Source: Pseudosulfitobacter sp. DSM 107133
GTDB lineage: Bacteria; Pseudomonadota; Alphaproteobacteria; Rhodobacterales; Rhodobacteraceae
Assembly: GCF_022788695.1 (NCBI RefSeq)
Contig: NZ_CP085154.1
Location: 2,542,001 to 2,606,000, forward strand
Reading direction: 5' to 3'
Length of the DNA stretch: 64,000 bases
Part shown: positions 9,839-19,593 of the stretch, one piece after another
Layout of the letters: each line of letters starts with the position of its first letter
How positions within the stretch are numbered: position 1 is the first letter of the stretch
Notes under the pieces: model-generated
Told to the model about the DNA's origin: nothing
Databases searched by the model: none
The model's input: the letters and a program-made list of their open reading frames with translations, nothing else
Position numbers and translations under genes: made by a program

Positions 9839-10600
9839 ATGGGTATTCTCGAAGTCAAAAATGTCGGCAAGCGCTTTGGCGGGTTGCAGGCGCTGGGGGA
9901 TGTGAACCTGAGCATCGCGGAAAACAGCGTGCACGCCATCATCGGCCCCAACGGCGCGGGCAAGTCGACGCTGCTGAACTGTCTGGTGGGCAAGCTGATC
10001 CCCGACACCGGATCGGTGCTGTTTGATGGCCAATCGGTTCTGGGGCGCAAACCCTATGAAATCAACCAAATGGGCATCAGTCGCGTGTTCCAGACGCCGG
10101 AAATCTTTGGTGATCTGACGGTGATGGAAAACATGATGATCCCCTGCTTTGCCAAGCGCGACGGATCATTCGGGTTGAACGCGATGGCCAACATGCTGGA
10201 CGACCGTGACATCGTGGAACGGGCCGAACACATGCTGGAAGAAATGAACATGTCGAACAAACGCCACATGCATTCCGCATCCCTGTCACGCGGGGACAAA
10301 AGGCGGCTGGAAATCGGCATGTGCCTGTCCCAGGAACCGCGCCTGCTGCTGCTGGACGAACCCACCGCAGGCATGGCGCGTGCCGACACCAACAACACCA
10401 TCGACCTGCTGAAACAGATCAAGGAAGAGCGCGACATCACCATCGCCATCATCGAACATGACATGCATGTGGTGTTTTCGCTGGCCGAGCGGATCACCGT
10501 GCTGGCGCAGGGCACACCGCTGGTCGAAGACACACCCGACAACATCAAGGGCCATCCCAAGGTGCGCGAAGCCTATCTTGGCGAAACCCAGGCAGCATAA
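9839..10600 (+). CDS. LIV-type ABC transporter ATPase (LivG-like)
   Basis: A 253-residue ATPase with Walker A GPNGAGKST, Walker B LLLLDEPTAGM and the switch His in IEHDMHVV. The signature motif reads LSRGDKRRLEIG rather than the canonical LSGGQ, a divergence shared with LivG/UrtD-type subunits. The start is the ATG at 9839 behind AGGAGAC; the frame also extends back into the permease gene, but MGILEVKNVGKRFGG is a normal ATPase N-terminus. It should pair with the second ATPase encoded at 10613. Confidence 0.93.
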   Translation: MGILEVKNVGKRFGGLQALGDVNLSIAENSVHAIIGPNGAGKSTLLNCLVGKLIPDTGSVLFDGQSVLGRKPYEINQMGISRVFQTPEIFGDLTVMENMMIPCFAKRDGSFGLNAMANMLDDRDIVERAEHMLEEMNMSNKRHMHSASLSRGDKRRLEIGMCLSQEPRLLLLDEPTAGMARADTNNTIDLLKQIKEERDITIAIIEHDMHVVFSLAERITVLAQGTPLVEDTPDNIKGHPKVREAYLGETQAA

Positions 10601-10612
10601 GGACGGGCCCAG

Positions 10613-11368
10613 ATGAACACGAAACCCGACTTCTCGAAGAACGCCAACCAAGCGGCAACCGCCCCTGCCTTTCTCTCGGTCTGGGATGTGCACGCCTATT
10701 ACGGCGAAAGCTATATCGTCCAAGGCGTCAGCTTTAACGTCCACGAGGGCGAGATTCTGGCCCTGCTGGGCCGCAACGGCGCGGGCAAAACCTCGACCCT
10801 GCGGTCGATTGCGCGCACGGGTGACCCCGAGGTGCGCAAGGGCGAGATCTGGCTGGATCACAAACCGCTGCACAAGATGTCCAGCTACGAGGCCGCGCAG
10901 GCCGGTTTGGGACTGGTGCCGGAGGATCGACGGATCATTCAGGGCCTGACCGTCGAGGAAAACCTGAAACTGGCACAGATTGCCCCGCCGATCGGCTGGT
11001 CGATTGACCGTCTGTATGACCTGTTCCCCCGGCTGGGCGAACGGCGCTTGCAAGAGGGCGTGACCCTTTCGGGTGGCGAACAGCAGATGCTGGCGATTGC
11101 CCGCGCGCTGGCCCGCGACATCAAGGTGCTGTTGCTGGACGAACCCTATGAGGGACTGGCCCCTGTCATCGTCGACGAGATTGAAAAGACCCTGCGCATT
11201 ATCAAGGAACAGGGCATCACGACCATCATCGTCGAACAGAACGCCGTGCGCGCGCTGCAACTGGCCGACCGCGCGGTGATCCTCGACACGGGGGGAATCG
11301 TCTTTGACGGCACCGCCGCCGAAGTGCTGGAAAACAAGGAACTGCGCGAAGAGTATCTGGCAATCTGA
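10613..11368 (+). CDS. LIV-type ABC transporter ATPase (LivF-like)
   Basis: A 251-residue ATPase with Walker A GRNGAGKTS, signature LSGGEQQML, Walker B VLLLDEPYEGL and the LivF-typical GLVPEDRRIIQGLTVEENL segment. It is the last gene of the operon begun at 6095, twelve bases after the LivG-like stop. A 20-residue N-terminal extension precedes the ATPase fold. The gene is followed by a probable terminator hairpin and then the convergent acyl-CoA synthetase gene. Confidence 0.93.
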   Translation: MNTKPDFSKNANQAATAPAFLSVWDVHAYYGESYIVQGVSFNVHEGEILALLGRNGAGKTSTLRSIARTGDPEVRKGEIWLDHKPLHKMSSYEAAQAGLGLVPEDRRIIQGLTVEENLKLAQIAPPIGWSIDRLYDLFPRLGERRLQEGVTLSGGEQQMLAIARALARDIKVLLLDEPYEGLAPVIVDEIEKTLRIIKEQGITTIIVEQNAVRALQLADRAVILDTGGIVFDGTAAEVLENKELREEYLAI

Positions 11369-11390
11369 CCGGTCCGCTTTGCGTCGCACA

Positions 11391-11420
11391 GGGGGCTGGC
11401 CGAAACCGGTCGGCCCCATT
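11391..11420 (+). terminator. possible terminator after LivF-like gene
   Basis: GGCCGA (11398-11403) and TCGGCC (11410-11415) form a six-base stem that the flanking GG and CC can extend with a bulge. The following ATTTGT is a poor T-run. It lies between two convergent genes, where a terminator is expected. Confidence 0.4.
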
Positions 11421-11494
11421 TGTGGAAACAATGCTCAGGCATTGCCCTAAATTTCGCTACAATCTGCAAACCTTTGCAAACGCGTGGCCGCCCT

Positions 11495-12958
11495 TTACAG
11501 CAGCGCCCGCAATTCCGTCTTCAGCACCTTGCCATAGTTGTTCTTGGGCAGGGCATCGACGTGGATATAGGCCTTGGGCGCCTTGAACCGCGCAATGTGG
11601 TCACGGCACAGCGCATCCAGATCCGCATCTGTCGCGGTCCCCACCACAAAGGCCACCACTTCCTCGCCCCAATCCGCATGTGGCCGGCCCACCACCGACA
11701 CCTCCTGCACGCTTGCGTGGCTTTGCAGCACTTCTTCGACCTCGCGCGGGTAAATATTGCTGCCGCCCGAGATAATCACGTCCTTGGACCTGTCTTGCAG
11801 TGTCAGATAGCCCTGGGCGTCCAACATGCCGATGTCGCCGGTCATCAACCAGCCGTCGCGCAGGGTTTCGGCAGTGGCACGCGGATTGTTCCAATATCCC
11901 AACATCACCGGCGCGCCGCGCACCATGATCTCGCCTGCCTGCCCTGCCGGCAAGAACGCGCCCGCGCTGTCGCCTATGCCCAGCTCGACACAGGACTGCG
12001 CCTGCCCGACCGAGGCCACCCGCGCCATGTCATCGCCCGACACGTCCGCCCGCGACAGCGCCGTGATCGCCATCGGGCATTCGCCCTGCCCGTAAATTTG
12101 TACAAACACATCGCCCAGGGCGGCGCGCGCGGCCAGAATATCCGCCAGATACATCGGCCCGCCTGCGTAAACCACCGTGCGCAATCCCTGACCCGACCGG
12201 CCTGACGCCGTTGCGTAAGCCGTCAGGCGCGTCACCATCGTGGGCGCTGCAAACATATGCACATTTCCAAAATGTTCGGCCAGATCCAGTATTTCAGCCG
12301 GATCAAACCCCTGCGACGCCGGACAGACGTGCCGCGCGCCCATGCGCACATGCATCAGGTTATACAGCCCCGCACCATGGCTCATCGGCGCAGCATATAG
12401 GGCGGCATCACTGCGGTGCACCTGATCCACATCTGCAAAATAGCTCAGCGCCATGGCCATCAGATTGCCATGCGACAACATCACACCTTTGGGCTGCCCC
12501 GTGGTGCCGGACGTGTAAAAAAGCCATGCCAGATCATATTCATTGCGGTGTACGGAACGGATCACCGGCGTACCTTGGGGCAGATCCTCGATGATCGTTG
12601 CCGCCACCTGCGCAGCCCGCAATGCCTGTGCCTGCGCCGCTGTCGCAAAAACCATCTTTGCACCGGAATCCTGCAAGATATAGGCCGCCTCGCGCCCGTG
12701 CAGTTTTGCATTGATCGGAACGACGCAGATCCCCGCATACCAACAGCCCCACATGACCACCAGGTAATCCGGCACGTTGGCCATGAAGATCGCCACGCGG
12801 TCACCAGGGGCCACCCCCTGTGCACCCAACCAGCCGGCCAGTTCGCGTGCCAATCTGTCGAATGTCCCGTAATCGGCCACCGCTTGCGTGCCGCTATACA
12901 ACGCCTGCGCCCGTGAATCCGCCGCCGCTGTCCGTTCTAGCCATGTCGCCAAATTCAT
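11495..12958 (-). CDS. acyl-CoA synthetase (AMP-forming)
   Basis: A 487-residue ANL-superfamily ligase. It has the P-loop motif FYTSGTTGQPKGV, the A5 motif YGQGECPM, the hinge region GWLMTGDIG and the catalytic lysine segment KNNYGKVLK near the C-terminus. It activates a carboxylic acid to its acyl-CoA through an acyl-AMP. The start ATG at 12958 follows GGAGGGC. It is convergent with the ABC transporter operon and near an ScfR-type regulator, so activation of an imported short or medium carboxylate is a reasonable guess; malonyl-CoA ligase-like or benzoate-type activity cannot be excluded. Confidence 0.85.
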   Translation of the reverse strand: MNLATWLERTAAADSRAQALYSGTQAVADYGTFDRLARELAGWLGAQGVAPGDRVAIFMANVPDYLVVMWGCWYAGICVVPINAKLHGREAAYILQDSGAKMVFATAAQAQALRAAQVAATIIEDLPQGTPVIRSVHRNEYDLAWLFYTSGTTGQPKGVMLSHGNLMAMALSYFADVDQVHRSDAALYAAPMSHGAGLYNLMHVRMGARHVCPASQGFDPAEILDLAEHFGNVHMFAAPTMVTRLTAYATASGRSGQGLRTVVYAGGPMYLADILAARAALGDVFVQIYGQGECPMAITALSRADVSGDDMARVASVGQAQSCVELGIGDSAGAFLPAGQAGEIMVRGAPVMLGYWNNPRATAETLRDGWLMTGDIGMLDAQGYLTLQDRSKDVIISGGSNIYPREVEEVLQSHASVQEVSVVGRPHADWGEEVVAFVVGTATDADLDALCRDHIARFKAPKAYIHVDALPKNNYGKVLKTELRALL

Positions 12959-13115
12959 CCACTGCCCTCCGCCTATCCCCTGGCCGGAATATGGCGCAAG
13001 CGCAGGACTGCTTCAATCTGCCAAAGCCATGCTTTCCAATGCAGCACATCTGGCCTATAACCCGACCCCAGAACAGGGGGCGTTCAACGCCCCTGACAAG
13101 AGGTCGAGGACGACA

Positions 13116-13607
13116 ATGACAAAGAACAAACACGACGACGACGTGGCCTTTATCAAGGCGCTGGCCGAATTGCTGCGCGAAAACGATCTGACAGAGCTTC
13201 AGGTCAAACGCGACTATGCCGAGGACGACAGCCTGAACGTGCGCGTTTCGCGCGAACATCCCCCCGTGGCAGGCTATGCCGCCGCCCCGGCCCAGATTAC
13301 TGCCGCACCTGCTGCTGCGGCACCAGCCGCCACGCCCTCAGCGCCTGCTGCCGCCGAAGACCCCGCAGATCATCCCGGCGCCGTGACCTCGCCCATGGTT
13401 GGCACCGTGTACATGCAAGCCGAACCCGGTGCGCCGTCGTTCATCTCGGTTGGCACGACAGTGTCCGAAGGCGACACATTGCTGATCGTCGAGGCGATGA
13501 AGACCATGAACCACATTCCGGCCCCGCGTGCCGGCACTGTCAAGCGTATCCTGGTGGATGATGGCGCGGCGGTCGAATTTGGCGCCCCGCTTGTGATCCT
13601 GGAATAA
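13116..13607 (+). CDS. accB: acetyl-CoA carboxylase biotin carboxyl carrier protein
   Basis: A 163-residue BCCP. The N-terminal domain (residues 1-50) is followed by an Ala/Pro-rich linker (about 55-85) and the biotinyl domain, with the biotin-accepting Lys129 in EAMKTMNH. The ATG at 13116 follows GGTCGAGGA, while upstream in-frame starts have no such site. It carries the carboxyl group from AccC to the carboxyltransferase in fatty-acid synthesis. accC follows 10 bases after the stop. Confidence 0.96.
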   Translation: MTKNKHDDDVAFIKALAELLRENDLTELQVKRDYAEDDSLNVRVSREHPPVAGYAAAPAQITAAPAAAAPAATPSAPAAAEDPADHPGAVTSPMVGTVYMQAEPGAPSFISVGTTVSEGDTLLIVEAMKTMNHIPAPRAGTVKRILVDDGAAVEFGAPLVILE

Positions 13608-13617
13608 GGATCTGACA

Positions 13618-14970
13618 ATGTTCAACAAAATCCTGATTGCCAACCGCGGAGAGATCGCACTGCGCGTCATCCGTGCGTGCCGTGAAATGGGCATCGGCAG
13701 CGTTGCGGTCCATTCGACCGCCGACAGCGACGCGATGCATGTGCGCATGGCCGACGAAAGCGTGTGCATCGGCCCGCCGTCGTCGACACAGTCCTATTTG
13801 TCGATTCCGTCGATCATCGCCGCCTGTGAAATCACCGGAGCCGAGGCGATTCACCCCGGCTATGGCTTCCTGTCCGAAAACGCTGCATTCGTGCAGATCA
13901 TCCAGGACCACGACCTGACGTTCATCGGCCCCACCGCCGATCACATCCGCGTCATGGGCGACAAGATCACCGCCAAGGACACGATGAAAAAACTGGGTGT
14001 GCCCTGCGTCCCCGGTTCCGATGGCGGCGTGGACACATTGGAAGACGCCAAACGCATCGGTGCCGAAATGGGCTATCCGGTCATCATCAAGGCAACAGCC
14101 GGCGGTGGTGGCAAGGGTATGAAAGTCGCCGGTTCCGCCGCCGAGATGGAACGCGCCTTCATGACCGCGCGCGCCGAAGGCAAATCGAACTTTGGCAACG
14201 ACGAAGTCTATATCGAGAAATATCTGACCACGCCCCGCCACATCGAAATTCAGGTGTTCGGCGACGGCAAGGGCAACGCGGTGCACCTGGGCGAACGCGA
14301 CTGTTCGCTGCAACGGCGCCACCAGAAAGTGTTCGAAGAGGCCCCCGGCCCCTCCATCACCCAGGAAGAACGCGACCGCATCGGCAAGATCTGCGCCGAC
14401 GCCAGTGCCAACATCAACTATATCGGTGCGGGCACGATCGAGTTTCTCTATGAAAACGGCGAGTTCTATTTCATCGAGATGAACACCCGTCTTCAGGTGG
14501 AACATCCTGTGACCGAAGGGATTTTTGGCGTCGACCTGGTGCGCGAACAAATCCGCGTGGCCGCGGGCCTGCCCATGTCGTTTACCCAAGAGGACCTGAA
14601 AATCAACGGTCACGCCATCGAAGTGCGCATCAACGCCGAACGCCTGCCCAACTTTTCCCCCTGCCCCGGCCGGATCACGCAGTACCACGCGCCCGGCGGT
14701 CTGGGGGTGCGGATGGATTCGGCGCTGTATGACGGCTATTCGATCCCGCCCTATTACGACAGCCTGATCGGCAAGCTGATCGTCCATGGCCGAGATCGCC
14801 CCGAGGCACTGGCACGTCTGGGCCGCGCCTTGGGAGAGTTGATCGTGGACGGTGTGGACACCACTATCCCGCTGTTCGATGCGCTGCTGCAAGAGCCTGA
14901 CATCCATTCGGGCAACTACAACATTCACTGGCTGGAACACTGGCTGGAGACGCATTTGCAGCCTGCATAA
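13618..14970 (+). CDS. accC: acetyl-CoA carboxylase biotin carboxylase subunit
   Basis: A 450-residue biotin carboxylase with the usual domain order: N-terminal [17 protein letters not shown], the ATP-grasp glycine loop (GGGGKGMK), and the catalytic stretch [13 protein letters not shown]. It carboxylates biotin on AccB using ATP and bicarbonate. Length fits the acetyl-CoA carboxylase type rather than the longer propionyl- or methylcrotonyl-CoA carboxylase alpha subunits. The final A of its TAA is the first base of the aat start codon. Confidence 0.97.
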   Translation: MFNKILIANRGEIALRVIRACREMGIGSVAVHSTADSDAMHVRMADESVCIGPPSSTQSYLSIPSIIAACEITGAEAIHPGYGFLSENAAFVQIIQDHDLTFIGPTADHIRVMGDKITAKDTMKKLGVPCVPGSDGGVDTLEDAKRIGAEMGYPVIIKATAGGGGKGMKVAGSAAEMERAFMTARAEGKSNFGNDEVYIEKYLTTPRHIEIQVFGDGKGNAVHLGERDCSLQRRHQKVFEEAPGPSITQEERDRIGKICADASANINYIGAGTIEFLYENGEFYFIEMNTRLQVEHPVTEGIFGVDLVREQIRVAAGLPMSFTQEDLKINGHAIEVRINAERLPNFSPCPGRITQYHAPGGLGVRMDSALYDGYSIPPYYDSLIGKLIVHGRDRPEALARLGRALGELIVDGVDTTIPLFDALLQEPDIHSGNYNIHWLEHWLETHLQPA

Positions 14971-15602
14971 TGGATCTCACTCCCGAGATTCTTTTGCACG
15001 GGTACAGTATCGGGATTTTCCCGATGGCCGAAAACCGCAACGACCCAGAGGTGTTCTGGGTCGATCCGCGTCTGCGCGGGGTGATGCCGCTGGACGGGTT
15101 CCACATGTCCCGCAGCCTCGCCCGCGCCATGCGCCGCAGCGACTGGCAGGTGGCGATCAACACCGATTTTCTTGGCACCGTCGACGCCTGCGCCGACCGC
15201 ACCGAGACCTGGATCAACGCCGAGATCCGCAGCCTCTACAACGCCCTGCATCAACAGGGTTACGCCCATTCCTTCGAGCTCTACGAGGGCGTTTCACTGG
15301 TGGGCGGTGTCTATGGCGTGACGCTGGGAACCGCGTTTTTCGGGGAAAGCATGTTTTCACGGCGCACCAACGCATCAAAAATGGCGCTGGCGGCCTGTGT
15401 CGATCATCTGCGGCGCTGCGGTTTTACCCTGTTTGACACACAGTTTCTGACCGACCATCTGAAATCACTGGGCGGCGTGGAAGTGTCACGCGCGGGCTAT
15501 CACAAGATGCTGGAAAAGGCACTACAAGGTCAGGCCAGCTTTACCGCCCTGCCCCCGCCGATGCTTCAGGACGTGGTGCAGCGCAGCACCCAGACGTCAT
15601 AA
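14970..15602 (+). CDS. aat: leucyl/phenylalanyl-tRNA--protein transferase
   Basis: A 210-residue Aat enzyme with the family segments GYSIGIFPMAE, WVDPRLRGVMPL and SMFSRRTNASK. It transfers Leu or Phe from aminoacyl-tRNA to the N-terminus of proteins with Arg or Lys ends, marking them for ClpS/ClpAP degradation (N-end rule). Translation is coupled to accC by a TAATG overlap. Its 3' end overlaps the convergent DUF2155 gene by 37 bases. Confidence 0.96.
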   Translation: MDLTPEILLHGYSIGIFPMAENRNDPEVFWVDPRLRGVMPLDGFHMSRSLARAMRRSDWQVAINTDFLGTVDACADRTETWINAEIRSLYNALHQQGYAHSFELYEGVSLVGGVYGVTLGTAFFGESMFSRRTNASKMALAACVDHLRRCGFTLFDTQFLTDHLKSLGGVEVSRAGYHKMLEKALQGQASFTALPPPMLQDVVQRSTQTS

Positions 15603-15925
15603 CGCGGGTGCTCCATCGCATTCAGCGCCGGGGACGACGCGACCATCCAGCCCGAAAACAGCACCCCTGCGCGGCCTTGCTGGCTGATCTCAAGCGATGC
15701 AAAAGCGTCGCCCGACGGGTTGCCCGCCGGATAGCGACATTCACGCAGAACGATGTTCAGACGGCCAAACTGCACGCTTTCGCCCGCCGCGACCTGCATG
15801 TCGGTAACGTGACCATTGAACGTGTCCAGCCCGCGCAGGACCGCGCCGCTGGCATTCGATGTCTCTTGGGCCGCCGCAGGCAACGCAAGCGCCATCAGCC
15901 ACAAACCCGCCAGCAGATGTTTCAC
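15566..15925 (-). CDS. DUF2155-family secreted protein
   Basis: A 119-residue exported protein with a cleavable signal (hydrophobic residues ~4-18, AAAQ site). The mature part contains the DUF2155 pattern, including CRYPAGNPSGDAFASL and GWMVASSPALNAMEHPRYDVW. It starts with GTG at 15925, overlapping the mlaD stop (GTGA), so it is translationally coupled to mlaD. The function is not known; its position after mlaD hints at an envelope role. Confidence 0.88.
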   Translation of the reverse strand: MKHLLAGLWLMALALPAAAQETSNASGAVLRGLDTFNGHVTDMQVAAGESVQFGRLNIVLRECRYPAGNPSGDAFASLEISQQGRAGVLFSGWMVASSPALNAMEHPRYDVWVLRCTTS

Positions 15926-16395
15926 TGGCTGGCCCCGTCGCCGGCTGAATCGCCACCACCGCCACCCACAAATTTCAACAACAGCGAAATCAGGGAAACG
16001 GCCCCTTGGGTGTCGGAAATCACATCGCCCGGCTCAAAGGCAAAGGGCGACCCGCCGGGAACGATTTCGACAAAATTGCCGCCCAGCAAGCCTTCGGAGC
16101 TGATCACGATGGCGCTGTCGTCTGGAATTTCGATTGATTTGGCCACAGCCACCGTGGTGTCGGCGCGAAATGTCTCGGGGTTCAGCGCCACTGCGGACAC
16201 GGTCCCCACCTTGACGCCGGCCAGCCGCACATCGGTGCCTACGCTTACGCCTTCAAGGCTGCGAAAGCTGGCTTGCAAGGGATAGCTGTCGCCGCCCGAG
16301 CTTAGCCCCGCAGTTTGTGCCGCATAGACGCCAAAGGCAACGGCAGCAGCCAGAACGACGCTGCCCACCAGAACTTCTGTAGTGTTTTCAGACAT
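15922..16395 (-). CDS. mlaD: MlaD-like MCE-domain lipid transport protein
   Basis: A 157-residue single-pass inner-membrane protein: transmembrane helix at residues ~8-27, then an MCE domain (~37-115; SLEGVSVGTDVRLAGVKVGTV) and a glycine-rich tail. MlaD forms the periplasmic hexameric ring of the MlaFEDB transporter that moves phospholipids between the membranes. The rest of the mla operon is not next to it. It starts directly after the NDUFA12 stop and is coupled to the DUF2155 gene downstream. Confidence 0.9.
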   Translation of the reverse strand: MSENTTEVLVGSVVLAAAVAFGVYAAQTAGLSSGGDSYPLQASFRSLEGVSVGTDVRLAGVKVGTVSAVALNPETFRADTTVAVAKSIEIPDDSAIVISSEGLLGGNFVEIVPGGSPFAFEPGDVISDTQGAVSLISLLLKFVGGGGGDSAGDGASQ

Positions 16396-16779
16396 TTATT
16401 CGGGGCTCCACGCCTCGTAGTCGCTGCGATCCGCAGGCTGAACCCGCCGGATCGATCCCGCAGGCGCGTAGGCCATCGCGGTGCCGGTCAGGTTTTCCTG
16501 GTGCGGTTTTTCCCACGCCTTGTGCACCAGCGGCTTGTCCGTGGGCGTTTCGTCCCATGTGCGATGAAGCCAGCCGTGCCAATTGGGATCAATGCGCGAT
16601 GCTTCTGCCTCGCCGTTGAAGATCACCCAGCGTTTGCTGTCATCTTCATTGCGGTAGAAAATATTGCCCTCGGCATCTTCACCCACTTTGGTGCCTTTGC
16701 GCCATGTGAACAGCTGTGTGTTCAGGGTTTGCCCGTTCCACCACGTCACGGCGCGCAACATTGATTTGAGAATACCCAT
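16396..16779 (-). CDS. NADH:ubiquinone oxidoreductase NDUFA12-family subunit
   Basis: A 127-residue protein of the NDUFA12/B17.2 family, an accessory subunit of complex I that is found in alphaproteobacteria and mitochondria. Diagnostic segments are [23 protein letters not shown] ([12 protein letters not shown]) and [10 protein letters not shown]. The start is the ATG at 16779 behind GGAGGCC; an in-frame upstream start lacks a site. It is encoded apart from the nuo operon, followed directly by mlaD. Confidence 0.93.
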   Translation of the reverse strand: MGILKSMLRAVTWWNGQTLNTQLFTWRKGTKVGEDAEGNIFYRNEDDSKRWVIFNGEAEASRIDPNWHGWLHRTWDETPTDKPLVHKAWEKPHQENLTGTAMAYAPAGSIRRVQPADRSDYEAWSPE

Positions 16780-16867
16780 TTTGGCCTCCGAAAGCTTTGT
16801 ATTGTCTATGCCGCATACCGCGCGCAACGTCCAGTGAACAGGTGCGCGCAGCGGTCTTTTCGGGCGG

Positions 16868-17230
16868 TTACGCGCCCGCCAGCGCCGTCACTTCGATCTC
16901 GATCAGGTATTTGGGGTCGATCAGCCCGCATTCGATCATCGTCGCTGCGGGCGGGTTGTCGCCAAATGTCTTTTGCAGCACCGGCCAGCACGCCTCGAAA
17001 TCGGCGGCATTGGGCAGCATATAGGTCACCCGCACCGCCTTGTCGAACCCGCTGCCTGCCTCGGTCAGGGCCTTGCCGATGATCTCAAGCGCATCGGCGC
17101 ATTGCGCCTCGACAGTGTCGCCCTGCCCCACGGTGCCCGCCACATGGACAAAGCCGCCCGCGACCACAGCGCGGCAATAGGCAATCTTGGCCTCGAACGC
17201 GCCACCTGAATGTATCCGTTTGATCTTCAT
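16868..17230 (-). CDS. RidA-family protein (first copy)
   Basis: A ~120-residue Rid-family protein (YjgF/YER057c/UK114) containing [13 protein letters not shown], a central [12 protein letters not shown] and the C-terminal LIEIEVTAL. Family members hydrolyse reactive enamine/imine intermediates from PLP enzymes; not all copies are catalytic. I use the ATG at 17230 because the upstream ATG at 17251 lies inside the T-run of the clpX terminator. The gene stands alone between clpX and the NDUFA12 operon. Confidence 0.82.
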   Translation of the reverse strand: MKIKRIHSGGAFEAKIAYCRAVVAGGFVHVAGTVGQGDTVEAQCADALEIIGKALTEAGSGFDKAVRVTYMLPNAADFEACWPVLQKTFGDNPPAATMIECGLIDPKYLIEIEVTALAGA

Positions 17231-17251
17231 GTTATTTTCCACTGTTGCCAT

Positions 17252-17280
17252 AAAAAAGGCGGCGCCTGCGCACCGCCTTT
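17252..17280 (-). terminator. rho-independent terminator of clpX
   Basis: On the minus strand the arms AAAGGCGG and CCGCCTTT (plus coordinates 17280-17273 and 17262-17255) pair perfectly over eight bases and are followed by T residues. It lies 24 bases downstream of the clpX stop. Confidence 0.85.
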
Positions 17281-17303
17281 GTCACATTTCCAAGGCATCC
17301 GCC

Positions 17304-18569
17304 TTAGCCCGCTGTTGCAGGTTCTTTTTCCGCATCGGCATGGATCATCAGCGGCGCGGCGTCGGAATTGACAGCCTCTTCATTGACGACCACTTCGGTC
17401 ACACTGTCCAGACCGGGCAGTTCGAACATGGTGTCCAGCAGAATATCTTCCAGGATCGAGCGCAGCCCCCGCGCACCGGTTTTGCGCAGGATTGCCCGTT
17501 TTGCAATCGCGGTCAGCGCATCATCGGTAAAGGTCAGTGTCGTATCTTCCAGCTCGAACAGACGCTGGTACTGTTTGACCAGCGCGTTCTTGGGCTGGGT
17601 CAGAATGGTAACCAGCGCATCTTCGTCCAGATCTTCCAGCGTCGCCAGTACCGGCAGTCGGCCAACGAACTCAGGGATCAGACCGAATTTCAGCAGATCT
17701 TCCGGCTCAAGATCGGTAAAGATCTCGCCCACGCCGCGTTCGTCATTATCGCGTACATCGGCGCCAAAGCCCATGGCCGACCCTTTGCCGCGTGCGGCGA
17801 TGATCCGGTCAAGACCGGCAAAGGCCCCGCCACAGATGAACAGGATGTTCGTTGTATCAACTTGCAGGAATTCCTGCTGTGGATGCTTGCGCCCGCCCTG
17901 CGGCGGCACCGAGGCAACGGTGCCCTCCATCAGTTTCAGCAACGCCTGCTGCACGCCCTCGCCCGAGACGTCGCGGGTGATCGAGGGGTTTTCCGACTTG
18001 CGCGTGATCTTGTCGACCTCGTCGATATAGACAATGCCACGTTGCGCGCGTTCAACGTTGTACTCAGACGATTGCAGCAGTTTGAGGATGATGTTTTCAA
18101 CATCCTCGCCCACATAACCGGCTTCGGTCAATGTGGTCGCATCGGCCATGGTGAACGGCACATCCAGAATCCGCGCCAGCGTTTGCGCCAGCAGGGTCTT
18201 GCCGCAACCGGTCGGGCCGATCAGCAGAATGTTGGATTTCGCCAGCTCGATATCGCCGCCCTTCTGAGCGTGATTCAACCGCTTGTAGTGGTTGTGCACA
18301 GCCACCGAAAGCACCCGCTTGGCCATCGCCTGACCGATCACATAATCGTCAAGAACGCCGCAAATATCCTTTGGCGTCGGCAAACCGTCGGTCGACTTCA
18401 GCCCGCTGGCCTTGGTCTCTTCGCGGATGATGTCCATGCACAATTCAACGCATTCATCACAGATGAACACGGTCGGTCCTGCAATAAGCTTGCGAACCTC
18501 GTGCTGGCTTTTGCCGCAAAAGCTGCAATAAAGCGTGTTTTTGCTGTCGCCGCCTGAGTTGTTTGCCAT
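17304..18569 (-). CDS. clpX: ATP-dependent Clp protease ATP-binding subunit ClpX
   Basis: A 421-residue AAA+ unfoldase. It has the N-terminal C4 zinc-binding domain (YCSFCG... ICDECVELC), Walker A GPTGCGKT, the pore loop GYVGED, Walker [10 protein letters not shown] and sensor-2 region TGARGLRS. It unfolds tagged substrates (e.g. ssrA) and feeds them into ClpP; in alphaproteobacteria it is also needed for cell-cycle proteolysis. ATG at 18569 follows AAAGGGTGG; a GTG six bases upstream is possible. clpP lies directly upstream. Confidence 0.97.
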   Translation of the reverse strand: MANNSGGDSKNTLYCSFCGKSQHEVRKLIAGPTVFICDECVELCMDIIREETKASGLKSTDGLPTPKDICGVLDDYVIGQAMAKRVLSVAVHNHYKRLNHAQKGGDIELAKSNILLIGPTGCGKTLLAQTLARILDVPFTMADATTLTEAGYVGEDVENIILKLLQSSEYNVERAQRGIVYIDEVDKITRKSENPSITRDVSGEGVQQALLKLMEGTVASVPPQGGRKHPQQEFLQVDTTNILFICGGAFAGLDRIIAARGKGSAMGFGADVRDNDERGVGEIFTDLEPEDLLKFGLIPEFVGRLPVLATLEDLDEDALVTILTQPKNALVKQYQRLFELEDTTLTFTDDALTAIAKRAILRKTGARGLRSILEDILLDTMFELPGLDSVTEVVVNEEAVNSDAAPLMIHADAEKEPATAG

Positions 18570-18727
18570 GTCCACCCTTTCAGGTATTGCCGTTTATCAC
18601 TGCCACGCCCGATGGCGCAGCAGCCTGTTTCGCGAATGTTAGGGGCCAGTTTAGGCCAGCCCCAGACCGTCCACAATGTCAAAATGCCCGAATGCCTAAC
18701 GGCGTTGCACAATGCACTTCTACGGGC

Positions 18728-18751
18728 ACGACGCCACTTACTTGGCGTCGT
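18728..18751 (-). other. stem-loop across the clpP stop codon
   Basis: ACGACGCCA (18728-18736) and TGGCGTCGT (18743-18751) are perfect nine-base complements flanking the clpP TAA. No T-run follows on the minus strand, so it may be an mRNA 3'-end or processing structure between clpP and clpX rather than a strong terminator. Confidence 0.6.
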
Positions 18752-19379
18752 CTTTGGCCTCTTCGGCCTTGGTGCGGTTTTCGACGATTTCGTCGATCAG
18801 GCCCCAATCCTTGGCTTCATCGGGCGACATGAAATTGTCACGCTCCAGCGCCGCTTCGACTTTTTCCAGGGTCTGGCCGGTGTGACGCACATAAATCTCG
18901 TTCAGGCGCGTTTTCAGCTTTTGCGTTTCCTGCGCGTGAATCATGATATCGGTGGCCTGCCCCTGATAGCCGCCAGAAGGCTGGTGTACCATGACACGGC
19001 TGTTGGGCAGCGAAAACCGCATGCCTTCCGCACCGGCCGTCAGCAACAGCGACCCCATCGAGGCCGCCTGACCGATGACCAGCGTGCTGACCTTGGGTTT
19101 GATGTACTGCATGGTGTCGTAGATCGACAAACCAGATGTCACAACGCCGCCGGGGCTGTTGATATACATGCTGATTTCCTTGCTGGGGTTCTCCGCCTCA
19201 AGGTGCAGTAACTGCGCCACGATCAGCGATGACATGCCATCATGCACCGGACCGGACAGGAAAATGATCCGTTCCTTCAACAGGCGCGAGAAAATGTCAT
19301 AGGCGCGTTCGCCGCGGCTTGTCTGCTCCACCACCATGGGGACCAGAGTGTTCATATATGTATCAATGGGATCGTGCAT
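18738..19379 (-). CDS. clpP: ATP-dependent Clp protease proteolytic subunit
   Basis: A 213-residue serine protease. The catalytic triad is visible as Ser107 (GQAASMGS), His132 (VMVHQPSGG) and Asp181 (ERDNFMSP). The N-terminus [19 protein letters not shown] is typical, and ATG 19379 follows AGGAACCC, so an in-frame start 33 bases upstream is not used. Fourteen subunits form the chamber that works with ClpX and ClpA. clpX follows 168 bases downstream. Confidence 0.97.
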   Translation of the reverse strand: MHDPIDTYMNTLVPMVVEQTSRGERAYDIFSRLLKERIIFLSGPVHDGMSSLIVAQLLHLEAENPSKEISMYINSPGGVVTSGLSIYDTMQYIKPKVSTLVIGQAASMGSLLLTAGAEGMRFSLPNSRVMVHQPSGGYQGQATDIMIHAQETQKLKTRLNEIYVRHTGQTLEKVEAALERDNFMSPDEAKDWGLIDEIVENRTKAEEAKDDAK

Positions 19380-19593
19380 GGGTTCCTGCCTCGTCAGCCT
19401 TTGCGGGACCATACCTGCAAAGGTGTTACCTGAGTCTTAGTATCGCCATTTCCGACCTGCAACCCCGCGACCTGTCGAAACCTGTATCAACTGCCCCCAC
19501 ATCCGGCCCGAAAACGGCCCCTCCTGCCGCTGCCCGCAGGGCTGCGCATCGCCCGCACCCATGCTGTGCGCTGATTTTGCAGATTCTGCGCAA

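Noticed and set aside
7531..10050. Long open frame of 839 codons on the minus strand
   Set aside because: It lies opposite the two permease genes, has a His/Asp/Gln-rich composition typical of antisense frames in high-GC DNA, and no recognisable domain.
11463..11480. TCTGCAAA-CC-TTTGCAAA, like the ScfR (PccR) TTTGCAAA motif
   Set aside because: It lies between two convergent gene ends, not in a promoter, and the spacing is 2 rather than 4 bases; likely chance.
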